Shown: positions 12,949 to 23,578 of the stretch, piece by piece
Layout: each line of letters opens with the position of its first letter
How positions within the stretch are numbered: position 1 is the stretch's first letter
Origin: Telopea speciosissima
Taxonomy: Eukaryota > Streptophyta > Magnoliopsida > Proteales > Proteaceae
Assembly: GCF_018873765.1 (NCBI RefSeq)
Contig: NC_057922.1
Coordinates: 64,628,755-64,692,754 of the forward strand
Direction of reading: 5' to 3'
Length of the DNA: 64,000 bases
Position numbers and translations under genes: made by a program
The notes under the pieces: generated by a model
What the model was told of the DNA's origin: nothing
The model's database searches: none
Seen by the model: the letters and a program-made list of their open reading frames with translations, nothing else

Positions 12949-13422
12949 TTGCTTAAATGTATGATTACTTTAAAGGAAAGTTTTATAGTACAACATTATG
13001 ATGTATGGGGCAAATGTTGGATAGTTAAGAAGTGTCATATTGAGAAGCTTTGTGTAGTAGAGATGGAGATGTTAAGATGGATGTGCGGAAAAACTAGGAA
13101 GGATAAAGTAAGGACTGATCGTATTAGAGCTTACTTGGGAGTTGCTCTGAGAGAGTCGTTTGAGCCTATGAAGTGGTATGGTCATGTTCAACGGAGGCCT
13201 AGTGACACCTTAGTAAAGAGGAGTGATATGATCCCGATTGAAGGAGCTAAAAGAATTAGGGATAGGCCTAAAATGATCATAGGAGAAGTTGTGGGGAAGG
13301 ACATGCATAGTCTAGGTCTTGTATTGAGTATGATTTCGGAGAGAGCCTATTGGAGGATAGGGATCCATGTGCCAGACCCCCATTTAGCTGAGATTCTCCT
13401 TGGTGCAAACAATAAGGGGTGA
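12949..13422 (+). pseudogene. LINE reverse transcriptase C-terminal remnant
   Basis: The frame contains MLRWMCGKTRKDKVRTDRIR, then KWYGHVQRRP and IHVPDPHLAE. These are the conserved phrases that follow the polymerase domain in a common plant non-LTR retrotransposon lineage (known family pattern: LRWFGHVQRRP). No catalytic FADD-type motif, endonuclease or 5' part is present, so this is a short, 5'-truncated, non-functional copy. A diverged relative of the same tail occurs at 43564-43700. Short frames at 13488-13733 and 14365-14645 may be further debris but are not assignable. Confidence 0.75.
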
Positions 13423-14960
13423 TTACATTGCTAAGGTGACACCTTGACAAATATGTGTGTTAATTTAGCAACAAAAAAGGGTTAGTATTGGGATGGAATC
13501 TCCATAAAATTGTAAACCCAATGAAACCATGGTTTCAAGTATTGGAGATTAGATCGGGTAACTTGGTCACGTCAATTCGGGATTGGAGGAGGATCGCTCC
13601 GAAAAAACCGGCTGGCCAGGTCTATTTACCCCTGTTTCTTCACAGACTTTGCCGGGATCCACCAAGCTCAGCTGCTGATAATAATGGTGTCCTCAAGGTG
13701 CATCTCTACCTTTTTTTTGTTTTCTTCCTCTAATTGGCTTTGAATCTTTACAGGATAGAGGTTCTAGATCTTGGGTATGTACATTGGCTTCTTATACATG
13801 TCCGGCGACACAAGATCAGTTGATATCACCATTCAGGGTATTCTGCCAAGCCCATTTCTAGCCCTAGTTTTACCATAAGGTAAGAGCTCAGTGTGTTCAT
13901 GACCATATCTAATGACATTTTCTCCAGACAATCTGAAACTGCCTAGTACATAGAGTTACTATTATTAGGATGCGCCATAGCCAAGTTCTTCATAGCCAGG
14001 CATAAAATTTGTAGCATTGAACCTAAACAACTATTTGTTATGCATCCATTCTTCTGTGCATTGATATCCAACTGCTGTCACCATACATTTACCATTTTAT
14101 CAAGAAAAAATCCAACCGATATAGCCTCCCTTAGTTGGAAATGAAATCTCAAAGGCCCCATCGATGCTGAGCTTGAGCCAGCCATTTTGAAAGAATTGCA
14201 GACTTAACTAGCATTTTCTGCATAGTCATTGGATTCTAGAAAAGCTGTTATCCAACTAAAATCATCTAGCTTGGATTTCAAGTTAGTATGAAAGTGAAAG
14301 TTCTATCCATGCCTACTTTCAAGTTTCAAGTTTCACCCTTGTGGAAAACAATTTCCAGTAAGACTTGGGATGGGTGTCCCAAAGGTTAATCATTGGAAAA
14401 CAAGGTTTCTCCACAGATTTTCATTGCTGGGGTGGGGTGGTTTATAGAGTTCGTATAACTTGTTTACGTGTTTTTCCCTCGTACTGGCAATCCTTGATGG
14501 TGCCCAAAAAGCCTTCCGAGAATTCTGGGTTTGGTTGTGCCAGAAGAAGCTGCCTAGTAAGGTTAATATGTTTGTAAGGCTTTCATGTATTCGTTCATAT
14601 TATGCAACTAAAGTCAGCAGGAAAAACAAGACAATTGAGCTGTAGACATGGGATTACATCAATAGTTTTCCATATTAATATGGGATATACTAATACAACA
14701 CAATACAAGATATATTCTTTGTTGGTACAAGTAAAACATTTGTAGTTTTGTTTCCAGACTCCTAAAAAGACCCACAGGCAAGGAATTTTTATGATCCACA
14801 AGATTTTGTGTGGTCATCTTTTGAAGTGATGGCGAGAAGAAGACTTAGCAGAGGCATCTTTTAGCTGTCATATGTCTTCTTATGAACTTCTCCTAGCTCA
14901 CTCTTCAGTCTTTCCATGTGTCCATGGACCGCAAATGTAAAATCTTGGGTATCTTAGGTA
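13423..14960. other. Intergenic sequence, nothing certain
   Basis: AT-rich DNA between the FBL15-like gene and the germin-like pair. A frame around 14460-14640 (LCQKKLPSKVNMFVRL) faintly resembles the zinc-binding segment of plant LINE polyproteins (pattern LPPKVKMFLWR). It is too short and broken to call. No promoter, RNA gene or intact coding region is seen. Confidence 0.4.
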
Positions 14961-15704
14961 CTGATTCACCAAAACTTGTTGATTCTTTTGTGAATTGATT
15001 CACCAATTTTACAGAAATCTAAAACAGTAAAATTAATCCTCTTGAGGCAAAAACTTCACTAATCATCTGCGTCAATCCCGGGACTTCACTAATCTTCCTT
15101 TTGTTTTTTGGGGTAGAAACAATAAAGACTTCACTAATCAAAGACACAAATTACGTATTCACTAAGTTACCAATATGAAGGTATGAACATGCCAGTTGTG
15201 CATGAACTGACTTGGGATTGGATTATTGGCTTGAAATTAGGAGGAGCTTCACAGTTCATACACTTAACTGTTCATTATAATAGTAATAAGATTTTGAAAA
15301 CAAGTTTTTTGCCACACAAGAATGTTAGATGGCATTGATTGTGGTGATGACCTTGGTTTTTGTGGATGCATATCTCCCTTTTTACATGTTCATAAATATA
15401 TCATTCAATTAATGCTTATTCTGTTAAAGCTAAAAGACAGGTAATGTTCTTTCCTATTTGTTGTTTTCCTGAGTACAAATATCCATTCTGGGACAAAAAA
15501 GAGAGTTCTTGTTTTCTTTGAAGAGAAGGATCCTATGCCCCCAAGTTGTCACATGCTTCACAGCTCAGGTTCCAATGTTTCTCTTTCACTCCAACTCACT
15601 CTCCTTCACTGTCTCACTTCAAAATTGAATTACACATTAACCAAGTGAAAATGTCTATGGTAGGTTCCAAGCTGATGGTCTCATCCTTATTCTATTTGTA
15701 GTTT

Positions 15705-15714
15705 CTATATAAGG
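15705..15714 (+). promoter_or_regulatory. TATA box of first germin-like gene
   Basis: CTATATAAGG lies 69 bp before the start codon, embedded in a promoter block conserved with the second gene copy. The transcription start is expected about 30 bp downstream, leaving a short leader of about 40 bp ending in AGTCTCAGTGAAAAATG. Confidence 0.8.
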
Positions 15715-15783
15715 AGAACCTGACCCCTACAAGACTTGAGTACTAGAACCCCAAACAAACACACAAGCAAGTCTCAGTGAAAA

Positions 15784-16428
15784 ATGTTCCAAATCTTCAT
15801 CCTTGCTGTCCTCTTCTTCTTCTTCTCCTCCCCTTTTCCTTCTCATGGTGCCGTCCAAGACTTCTGTGTAGCAGACTTCATGGCCCCAGAAGGCCCTGCA
15901 GGCTATTCCTGCAAGATGCCTGCAAATGTCACGGTTGATGACTTTGTGTTCACCGGCCTTGTCAAGGGTGGTAACACCTCTAACATCATCAAGGCAGCAG
16001 TGACTCCAGCTTTTGCGGCCCAATTCCCAGGGGTTAATGGGCTTGGGATTTCCATGGCACGTTTGGACCTTGCACCTGGTGGTGTTGTTCCACTGCACAC
16101 TCATCCAGGTGGATCAGAGGTGCTAGTAGTGGTACAGGGCTCCATCCTTGCTGGATTCATCTCTTCTTCTGCTAATACTGTTTACATGAAGACACTCAAG
16201 AGAGGTGAAATCATGGTCTTCCCAAAAGGGTTGCTTCATTTCCAGGTGAATGCACGTGGGATTACGGCCATCGCTTTTGTTAGCTTCAGTAGCCCCAGCC
16301 CTGGTCTCCAGATACTGGATTTTGCATTGTTTGCCAATAACTTGCCTTCTGCTCTCGTGGAGAAGACAACATTCCTTGATGATGCCCAAGTGAAGAAGCT
16401 CAAGGCTGTCCTTGGTGGTACTGGCTAA
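15784..16428 (+). CDS. Germin-like protein, ABP19/ABP20 type (copy 1)
   Basis: A 214-residue, intronless, secreted cupin. A hydrophobic signal peptide of about 22 residues ends near SHG and is followed by [10 protein letters not shown]. Cys28 and Cys43 form the usual N-terminal disulphide pair. The metal site is complete: His105, His107 and Glu112 in [10 protein letters not shown], and His152 in KGLLHFQVN. Possible N-glycosylation sites are Asn48 (NVT) and Asn64 (NTS). Family members form apoplastic oligomers that bind manganese; some have superoxide dismutase activity, and peach ABP19/20 were first isolated as auxin-binding proteins. Length and motifs are normal. A CT microsatellite follows the stop. 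The exact enzymatic activity cannot be read from sequence. Confidence 0.96.
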   Translation: MFQIFILAVLFFFFSSPFPSHGAVQDFCVADFMAPEGPAGYSCKMPANVTVDDFVFTGLVKGGNTSNIIKAAVTPAFAAQFPGVNGLGISMARLDLAPGGVVPLHTHPGGSEVLVVVQGSILAGFISSSANTVYMKTLKRGEIMVFPKGLLHFQVNARGITAIAFVSFSSPSPGLQILDFALFANNLPSALVEKTTFLDDAQVKKLKAVLGGTG

Positions 16429-17345
16429 TTAGTCTCTCTCTCTCTCTCTCTCTTTCTCTGGAGAGTGCAAATCCTTCCTTTTCTTCTTCTTCTTAGTTTC
16501 CTTCTTTCTACCAAAAGCTAAGCTACTAAGGATCCTTGTTATTGATATTGTAAGAGCTAAGCATTAATCTTCTGCTCAATTGTAAATGTAGATTGAGTTC
16601 TTCCTTTGTTTCTCTAATTGAGAAAATCAATTAAAGTTTGTGGTTCATTGTTCTATAAATCTCTAATATATCAGAAACTAGAATTGTCCACATAAGAACT
16701 GTCCTTTTTCCTCCTGGTTGTAGAGAGCTCTAAGGAATTTTTATCCGCTGCTGTAACTGGCGCACAGCAGCGCTCCAGTTACAGCAGCGGATAAAGGTCC
16801 AGCTCTAAGGATTCTTAATATTGACGTCAAAGGGACAATGATTTTTCTAATCAATTTTCAATGATTGGACAAATGGGAATATCCCCCCCCCCCCCCCCCC
16901 AAACAGATAATGTTATCAATTCGTTTATGGTCTATGGCTTTCTACAGGTTAAAAAATAAGCCACTTGGTTCTCTAAATTTTTTTCTGACCCCTACATGGG
17001 TTAGAACTGAATCGTTATCCCCTCCAATTTGCTGTCCCCTTCATTTCCTCCAATTCCTCACATGGGGTTGAAAATGACCACCCTACCCCCTACGTGAAAA
17101 CACTGCCCAAGGTGGGGTCCACTCCCCCCTATTAGAGGAATTGGAGGTGATAATTATTCGTTAGAATTGGGATTTCAGGGGTGGGGGTATAAATGCCCTC
17201 CATGAGCCCCAGCTAACCCTTGTAAGAGTCCATAGCAAATGAGTTCCACATACATTTTTAATCAAAAGTCTCCCTGAAAATGTTTATTAATCCTCTCCAC
17301 ACAGCTAGTAGCCTCTTATGGTAAGGTTGCATTGAGATGTCACTA
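16429..17345. other. 3' region of germin-like copy 1
   Basis: A (CT)n tract begins directly after the stop codon, followed by a TTCTTCTTCTT-rich untranslated region and poly(A)-signal-like AT stretches. The hairpin insertion at 16737-16800 and a C-homopolymer at about 16884-16901 lie here. The remainder aligns with unit B downstream of copy 2. Confidence 0.6.
16737..16800. mobile_element. 64-bp hairpin insertion (miniature MITE-like)
   Basis: Arms of 21 bp at 16740-16760 and 16775-16795 (core CCGCTGCTGTAACTGG) are perfectly complementary, with a 14-base loop. An 11-bp direct repeat, AGCTCTAAGGA, flanks the insert at 16726-16736 and 16801-16811. The duplicated unit B has only one copy of the TAAGGATTCTT junction and no hairpin, so this looks like a post-duplication insertion into unit A. 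Its superfamily is unclear. Confidence 0.7.
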
Positions 17346-17519
17346 TCTGATATAGACCATAAGGCTTAAATGGGTAATTACTCTCAAGTGAATTGATTCA
17401 CCAAATAATGCAAATTCAATTTTACACAAATCTAAAACAATAAAATTAGTCCTCTCTAGTAAAGACTTCACTAGGTACAACAATCTCAAGACTTCACTAA
17501 TCTGTCTCTTTTTCTTTTT

Positions 17520-17902
17520 GGGTAAATTACACCTCACCCCCTAGTTTTCAAATGAAACTTAGATCACCCCTTGGTTTTTGAAAAAACTCAAATCACCCCT
17601 AGTTTAGACCCCAATATGACAAATTAGTCGCTACCGTTAGTTTATGCTGTTAAGTGATGATGTCAACCAGTTAAATAAATTTAAATCCCTAAACTACCCT
17701 TGACCAATGTTGAAGATGAAAGAAGGGTAGTATTGTAAATTTAATTCTAATGTTTTAGTACAAGGGTAAAAAAGTCCTTTCACACCAATAACTAATAGCA
17801 AACTAACACCGTTATTGTAAAGGGGGTGATTTGAGTTTTTTCAAAAATCAAGGGATGATCTAAGTTTCGTTTGAAAACCAGGGAGTGACATGTAATTTAC
17901 CC
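17520..17902. mobile_element. Mutator-like MITE (GGGTAAATTACA termini)
   Basis: The element starts GGGTAAATTACACCTCACC and ends TGACATGTAATTTACCC. Inverted arms are about 80 bp (17520-17602 and 17820-17902), including matching AAAACTCAAATCACCCC and GGGGTGATTTGAGTTTT. A perfect 9-bp duplication, TTTCTTTTT, flanks it at 17511-17519 and 17903-17911, the Mutator-superfamily length. It has no coding capacity and interrupts the upstream part of duplication unit B. Confidence 0.88.
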
Positions 17903-18569
17903 TTTCTTTTTTTTGTGAAGAAAATATTCAATAGAAGTCCTAGGCTCCTAACTGATATAGCATAGTCATGAGCGAGGTCCACATGCCGCATGCTAACTTT
18001 AGTAACTACAACTGAAATAAGAGTACTAAGTAAATGTTTTATATTAGACAGTAATACAAAAAGTGAATTGAATTGGGAGTATTATTGGCTTGAACTCAGG
18101 AGGAGCTTCATTACAATATTAACAAGATTTTGAAAATTTGGTTAAAAAAATCAAGATTTTGCAAATTAGTTAATTGCCACATAAGAATGTTAGATGACAC
18201 TGATTATGGTGATGACCATGTTATTGTGCATATATATATATAGGGTTTTTAACAAATGCCCCCCGAAAATGCCCATTTGTCTAAATGCTTCCCTATAACT
18301 TTTCTAATTGTAAACTTCCCTTTACTTTCAAAATATTGTAGCACTTTGGTCCAGTCCGTTAATTTAGAATGTTAGACGTTAGTTTCAGGAAATCTAATGA
18401 CCAAAATGCCCCTCTGATAAAAACCCATTAAAATTAAAGAATAAAATGACCAAATTGCCCTCATCTTCCCCAAGTCGTTTAGGGTTTGAAACTGAAAATT
18501 TTTTCCCCAAATCGGTTAGTGTTTGAACCCATCTAGAAAGCAAGAGATCCCAAAAGGAAAACATCAGTT

Positions 18570-18684
18570 TTAGGCAGGCAGCGCCCAGGCACATGGGGGT
18601 GGGCGCAATGACCACCTTGCCCCCTGCATAGGCTGCCCATGTGCCTGGGCGCAGCCTGCGCTGCGGCACAAAGAACATTCTCCC
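18570..18684. mobile_element. GC-rich foldback element, copy a
   Basis: Inverted arms centre on GCCCAGGCACATGGG (about 18583-18597) and CCCATGTGCCTGGGC (about 18626-18640). A GACCACCTTGCCCC spacer lies between them, and the right end reads GCACAAAGAACATTCTCCC. It is far more GC-rich than its surroundings and closely matches 23579-23719, so this is a dispersed non-autonomous family. The left end appears truncated by neighbouring insertions. An (AT)n run follows it directly. Confidence 0.7.
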
Positions 18685-18894
18685 ATATATATATATATAT
18701 GGGTAAGAGATCTGTACTTGGTCGCATGGTCTCTACACAAGCATCTGGGCCAATGGGTGAGCATGCCTGGGCATCTACCCAGAGGCAGAGGCGTCATCTC
18801 ACAGTGCTTTGTGAGAGGGCATAGAAGACACCACCAAGTAGAGATTTTTTTCCCCATAACCAGTGAAGTAGATTGTTTTTTTTTTTTTTTTTTT

Positions 18895-19962
18895 AATGAA
18901 AGTGTAATCACACAAACCACTCACGAACCCCAAAAGGTTAACCAACTTTTAGGACCATGGAATGACGAATATACACAACACACACCATACTCACACACCT
19001 GATGTGGGACTAACCCCACACACCGCTTCTTGTTTTTGACGAAAGTGCAATCACACAAACCATACATCAATCCCAAAAGATTAATCGACTTTTAGGACCG
19101 TGGAATGATGGATATACACAACACACACCATACTCACACACCCCTTCTTTTTTTTGATGAAAGTGTAATCACACAAACCACACACCAATCCCAAAAAGTT
19201 AACCGACTTTTAGGACCGTGGAATGGTAGATATACACAACACACACCACACTTACACACCCGTTCTGTGATCACACAAACTACACACCAATCCCAAAAAG
19301 TTAACCAACTTTTAGGATCGTGGAATTGCGAATATACACAACACACACCACACTCACACACCCCTTCTTTTTTTTTAATGAAAGTGTAATGACACAAACC
19401 ACACATCAATCCCAAAAGGTTAACCGACTTTTAGGACCTTGGAATGGAGGATATACACAACAAATACCATACTCTCACACCCCTTCTTGTTTTTGATGAA
19501 AGTGTAATCACACAAACCACACACACCAATCCCAAAAGGTTAATCGACTTTTAGGACCGTGGAATGGCGGATATATATAACACACACCACACTCGCACAC
19601 CCGGTGTGGGATTAAACCCACACACCCCTTCTTTTTTTTTTTATGAAAGTATAATCACACAAACTACACACCAATCCCAAAAGGTTAACTGACTTTTAGG
19701 ACCGTGGAATGGCGGATATACACACCACACACCACACATCACACCTACACTTTCTCTTTTTTTTTTTTTTGATGAAAGTGTAATCACACAAACCACACAC
19801 CAATCCCAAAAGGTTAATCGACTTTTAGGATCGTAGAATGGCGGATATACATAACACACACCACACTTACACACCCGATGTAAAACTATACCCACACACC
19901 CCTTCTTTTTTTTTTTATGAAGGTGTAATCACACAAATCACACACCAATCCCAAAAACAAAA
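18895..19962. repeat. Nine-copy satellite-like tandem array
   Basis: Units of about 107-148 bp each contain GAAAGTGTAATCACACAAAC, CCAATCCCAAAAGGTTAA, GACTTTTAGGACC and ATATACACAACACACACCA. Copies begin near 18898, 19040, 19158, 19265 (shortened), 19378, 19495, 19643, 19770 and 19917. Some units end with a GATGTGGGACTA block and others lack it. Poly(T) runs separate the units. The array lies between the two germin-like genes, ending about 360 bp before the second start codon. Confidence 0.92.
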
Positions 19963-20240
19963 ACAAAAAAGGAACAGTAATATCCATTCTAGGACAAAAA
20001 GAGAGTTCTCGTTTTATAAGAAGAGAAAGATCTGTTTGTTTTTTTTTTGGTTGAAAAAGGGAAAGATCATTTGCCTCCCAGTTGTCACATGCTTCACAGC
20101 TCAGTTTCCATCGTTACTCTCTCACTCTAATTCACTCTCCTTCACTGCCTCACATCAAAATTGAACTAAACATTAACCAAGGTGAGAATATCTAGGGTAG
20201 TTTCCAAGCTGATGGTCTCATCCTTATTCTATTTTAGTCT

Positions 20241-20250
20241 CTATATAAGG
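20241..20250 (+). promoter_or_regulatory. TATA box of second germin-like gene
   Basis: CTATATAAGG sits 68 bp before the start codon, at the same relative place as in copy 1. The flanking AGCTGATGGTCTCATCCTTA and GAACCTGACCC blocks are conserved between the copies, marking the core promoter retained after duplication. Confidence 0.8.
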
Positions 20251-20318
20251 GGAACCTGACCCATACAAGACTGAGTCCTTCAACCCCAAACAAACACACA
20301 AGCAAGTCTCAGTGAAAA

Positions 20319-20957
20319 ATGTTTCACATTTTCCTTCTTGCTCTCTTCTTCTTTTCTACCTCTTCCCTTTCTCATGGTGCAGTCCAAGACTTCTGTGTAG
20401 CAGATTTCATGGCCCCAGAAGGCCCTGCAGGCTATTCCTGCAAGATGCCTGCGAAAGTCACCGTCGATGACTTCGTGTTTACCGGCCTCGGCGTGGCTGG
20501 TAACACCTCTAACATCATCAAAGCTGCAGTGACTCCAGCTTTTGCAACCCAATTCCCAGGAGTAAATGGGCTTGGGATTTCCATGGCACGTTTAGACATT
20601 GCACCTGGTGGTGTTGTCCCATTTCATACTCATCCAGGTGGATCAGAGGTGCTAGTGGTGATTCAGGGCTCCATCCTTGCTGGATTCATCTCTTCTTCTG
20701 CTAATACTGTTTACTTGAAGGTACTCAAAGTGGGTGATATCATGGTTTTCCCAAAAGGGTTGCTTCATTTCCAGGTGAATGCAGGCGGGCTTACAGCCAT
20801 TGCTTTTGTTAGCTTCAGTAGCCCCATCCCTGGTCTCCAAATATTGGATTTTGCATTGTTTGCCAATGACTTGCCTTCTGAACTTGTGGAGAAAACAACA
20901 TTCCTTGATGATGCTCAGGTGAAGAAGCTCAAGGCTGTCCTTGGTGGTACTGGCTAA
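20319..20957 (+). CDS. Germin-like protein, ABP19/ABP20 type (copy 2)
   Basis: A 212-residue intronless paralogue of the gene at 15784-16428, differing mainly in the signal peptide and at scattered positions. A signal peptide of about 20 residues precedes AVQDFC. Cys26 and Cys41 are retained, as are the cupin metal ligands in [10 protein letters not shown] and KGLLHFQVN. The first N-glycosylation sequon of copy 1 (NVT) is KVT here, while NTS is kept, so the glycosylation pattern may differ. No stops or frameshifts are present. The core promoter and leader match copy 1, but distal upstream DNA has been replaced by the tandem array and MITEs, which could change expression. Confidence 0.96.
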   Translation: MFHIFLLALFFFSTSSLSHGAVQDFCVADFMAPEGPAGYSCKMPAKVTVDDFVFTGLGVAGNTSNIIKAAVTPAFATQFPGVNGLGISMARLDIAPGGVVPFHTHPGGSEVLVVIQGSILAGFISSSANTVYLKVLKVGDIMVFPKGLLHFQVNAGGLTAIAFVSFSSPIPGLQILDFALFANDLPSELVEKTTFLDDAQVKKLKAVLGGTG

Positions 20958-21165
20958 TTAATCTCTCTCTCTCTCTCTCTCTCTCTGTGGAGAATGCAGA
21001 TTCTTCTTCTTCTTCTTCTCCTCTTGTTAGTTTACTTTCTTTCTGCTAAAGCTAAGCTACTAAGGATCCTTGTGTTATTGATCTTCTTCTCAATAAATTT
21101 AGATTGAGTTCTTCCTTTGCTTCTCTAAATTGAGAAAATCATTTAAATTTATGGTTCATTGTTCA

Positions 21166-21264
21166 GCGTTTGGTATGTATTCCTGGATTGGAATGCATTC
21201 TAGGTCGATTTCGCATTATCATTTGAGAATGCAAAATCGACCTAAAATGCATACCAAACACAGC
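21166..21264. mobile_element. Short MITE downstream of germin-like copy 2
   Basis: Inverted termini GCGTTTGGTATG and CATACCAAACAC enclose a second matching pair, CTAGGTCGATTT and AAATCGACCTA. The segment interrupts sequence that is continuous in unit A (TGGTTCATTGTTC followed by the CTAATATATCAGA region). The GTTTGGTA-type terminus is common among plant miniature elements. I could not define a target duplication. Confidence 0.7.
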
Positions 21265-21984
21265 CTAAATATTTAATTAATAAAAGACCAAAATTGTCCA
21301 CTTAAGAAGTATCCTGGTGATAGAAAATTAAGGATTCTTGTGGTTGATGTCAAAGAGCCAATAATTCTTCAAAATCAATTTTCAATAATTGGACACAGAA
21401 AAGGGTGAAGATAAAAAGGGATATCACAACAGATAATGTTATCAACAGGTTTATGGTCTTTGGCTTTCTACACTACAACAAATAAGCCACTTGGCATTTA
21501 ACTGTTGGTTCTCTAAATTTTGTCTGACCCCTACATGGGGTTAGAATAGGGATCACATGTTGCATATACGTCAAATAAATGGAGAGGGGAATGGACATAA
21601 ATGCCCTCCGCGGTGATCCCCATCTAATCCTTGTAATAGTTTATTATACATTTTGAATCAAAAGTTTAATTTTGATTAGGTTACATTGAGATGTCACCAT
21701 ATAAGATCTGAGACATTATGAAATCCGACGGTTCTGTATGGCACAAGAATTTTTGTATTACTATTTATGTTGTATACGGGACAAAAATGACTGTTCACAA
21801 GAGCAAATTTGGTATGGTGACAAGTTCAGTGTAAACCAACCGTGGTAAACTAGAGCACAAACTCATGGCTATTGATTAAAACCAAATAGTGCAAGTAGCT
21901 TTTGGTGTTCTTGAACGCCATGCTTACATTCATGCAATGGTTAAGATGATTGTCACTCATGAATCATGATGTGGCCCTTATTGT

Positions 21985-23270
21985 CAAGGTTCAAGGTTTT
22001 GAGTCAGGCTCGAAACTGAAATATTTTACAAAATTGCAAAATTTCGGTCATCAGGTTTCGGTTGATGGTTTCGAGCATAGTTAGAAAAAATGCGAACAGC
22101 AAAAAAATGAAATCTTACGGTTCGGGTTTTAAATGGTAAAAAACTGCAAATGGACAATCAAATAAAACGGTCAAAAAAAAAATCGGAGAACGGTAAAAAA
22201 ATGGAAAACGGATGGTACGGGTTTTAAACATTTATATTTCAAAAAAACGAAACCAGAAAATGGCACTATTCTCATATAAATTGAGGAATTTTTATTTGAA
22301 ATACATGCTTCTATTTTCGGTATCCATGCATTGACTTTTAATTGAAGGTGATATCATGAAAAATGTAGCCCTTCGAGTCATCTTTACATCGGTGAAAGAA
22401 TCTGGCCAATCAGAGTTCGGGAGTGAGAGATATGGTCAGTTAAGTCCAAGGTATTAAAAAAAGGCAAAAAAAAAAAGGAAAACGTGTTTTAAACATGTTT
22501 AAAACGGAAATGCTTGCCGTTTACCTTTTTTCCTGTATGTTTGGAAAGTATATGGCAAAACGTATTTAAAACGGTAAAAAACGGGAACGTGTTTAAAATG
22601 GAGTTTTAAACGCTTTTTTGCTAATAGTGGTTTTGAGGCTCAAATAATTAATAGTTCTCAAAACTTCTAGGAAATCATATTTTAGGCATTTTAAACACAA
22701 TAGAGCCCTTGGATTGATTTAAAAAAAAAAAAAAACACACATACAACATGATGGTTTGACTTTGAACCCTAAGTTGGTAGTGTACGCGAAACGTTGTATG
22801 ATATTGTATACATAAAATTTAGTATTGAGACACACATAATTCAATTATATCAACTAAAATATGCTTTAAGAATGAATAAACATAAAATTAGAAACCATTT
22901 CATAATTATCAAATGTTATTCATGGTTCAATATAAAAATATAGAAGAGATTTAATGAAAAATCACAAAAACTATGATTTTCCAGGAAGTTTTCCTCTTTG
23001 GAGTCGAAACAAACAAAACGATATTGAAACTCGAAACATGGTCAAAATTTCAACGAAACTGTGAAATTTCGAATGCCATGCATTTTATACAAAGGGTTTA
23101 TCCAAAGCAATACCAAAATCCAAAACATGGTCAAAATTTCATCGAAATAACGAAATTTCTGTTGAAACATTGTAATTCTTTAGTATTGTAGTCTGTTTCA
23201 TTTCGACAGCTTGTGAAACCAAAACATTTCGATTAATTTCACAAAATTTCATTAAAAATCTTGTACAATG
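21985..23270. mobile_element. hAT-like element, host of a nested insertion
   Basis: The termini CAAGGTTCAAGGTTTTGAG and (other strand) CATTGTACAAGATTTTTA resemble each other and the termini of the element at 5498-6112. The flanking octamers CTTATTGT and CTTACCGT match at six of eight bases, consistent with an old 8-bp duplication. The interior is full of GAAATTTCG-type words and is split by the element at 22076-22629. No transposase is encoded. A short open frame near 22973-23191 is not convincing. Confidence 0.55.
22076..22629. mobile_element. hAT-like MITE nested in another hAT-like element
   Basis: It starts CATAGTTAGAAAAAATGCG and its end reads CACTATTAGCAAAAAAGCG on the other strand. 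The flanks are GTTTCGAG (22068-22075) and GTTTTGAG (22630-22637), an 8-bp duplication with one mismatch. The interior is built of AAACGGTAAAAAACGG-like units and shows internal symmetry (AAACGTGTTTTAAACATGTT). Non-autonomous. Confidence 0.75.
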
Positions 23271-23578
23271 CTTACCGTATCAATAGCAGCACAGCCAGCA
23301 CTGAAAGACCGAAGATTGATTGAAATCTGTGGAACACTCTTTTTCTTAAATGAGTCTCTTAAGTAATTCAACTCTTTAATGACAAGAGTCACGCCCCTAA
23401 AGCTAAAGCTAAGGCACAAGACCACAAGTCATCGGTTTAGTTTTGGGATGGGCTTCTTCTTCTTCCTTTTTTGTTTTTCCAGTACGCCGCTCCATGAGCA
23501 AGGAGCGAATGAGCATCAATCTTCATATGTGGAAGTTTGTTGGATACCCTACAATGTTTTCATTCAAAAAAAAAAAGG

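Larger units (their letters stand above)
14960..21730. repeat. Segmental tandem duplication carrying two germin-like genes
   Basis: Unit A (about 14960-17345) and unit B (about 17346-21730) align along their length: the far-upstream GAATTGATTCACCAA block (14995 and 17388), the ATTATTGGCTTGAA block (15223 and 18083), the proximal promoter, the coding region, the CT-rich 3' end, and a downstream TCAATTTTCAAT...GATAATGTTATCAA segment (16850 and 21378). Unit B is longer because of a Mutator-like MITE (17520-17902), an insertion of about 1.7 kb (18240-19975) and a MITE at 21166. Unit A has a 64-bp hairpin insertion. The flanking non-coding DNA has diverged more than the genes, indicating an old duplication with conserved products. 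Confidence 0.85.

Noticed and set aside
15727-16104. Minus-strand frames opposite the germin-like gene (also 20280-20552)
   Set aside because: They are conserved only because the sense gene is conserved. No promoter or family signature is seen.
19105-19415. Open frames on both strands across the tandem array between the germin-like genes
   Set aside because: The frames are produced by the repeated unit length and its lack of stops. The peptides are low-complexity repeats (TQTTHQSQKVN) with no domain.
18895-19962. CRISPR-like array
   Set aside because: Units are 107-148 bp of continuous related sequence with no constant repeat plus unique spacers, and this is plant nuclear DNA.
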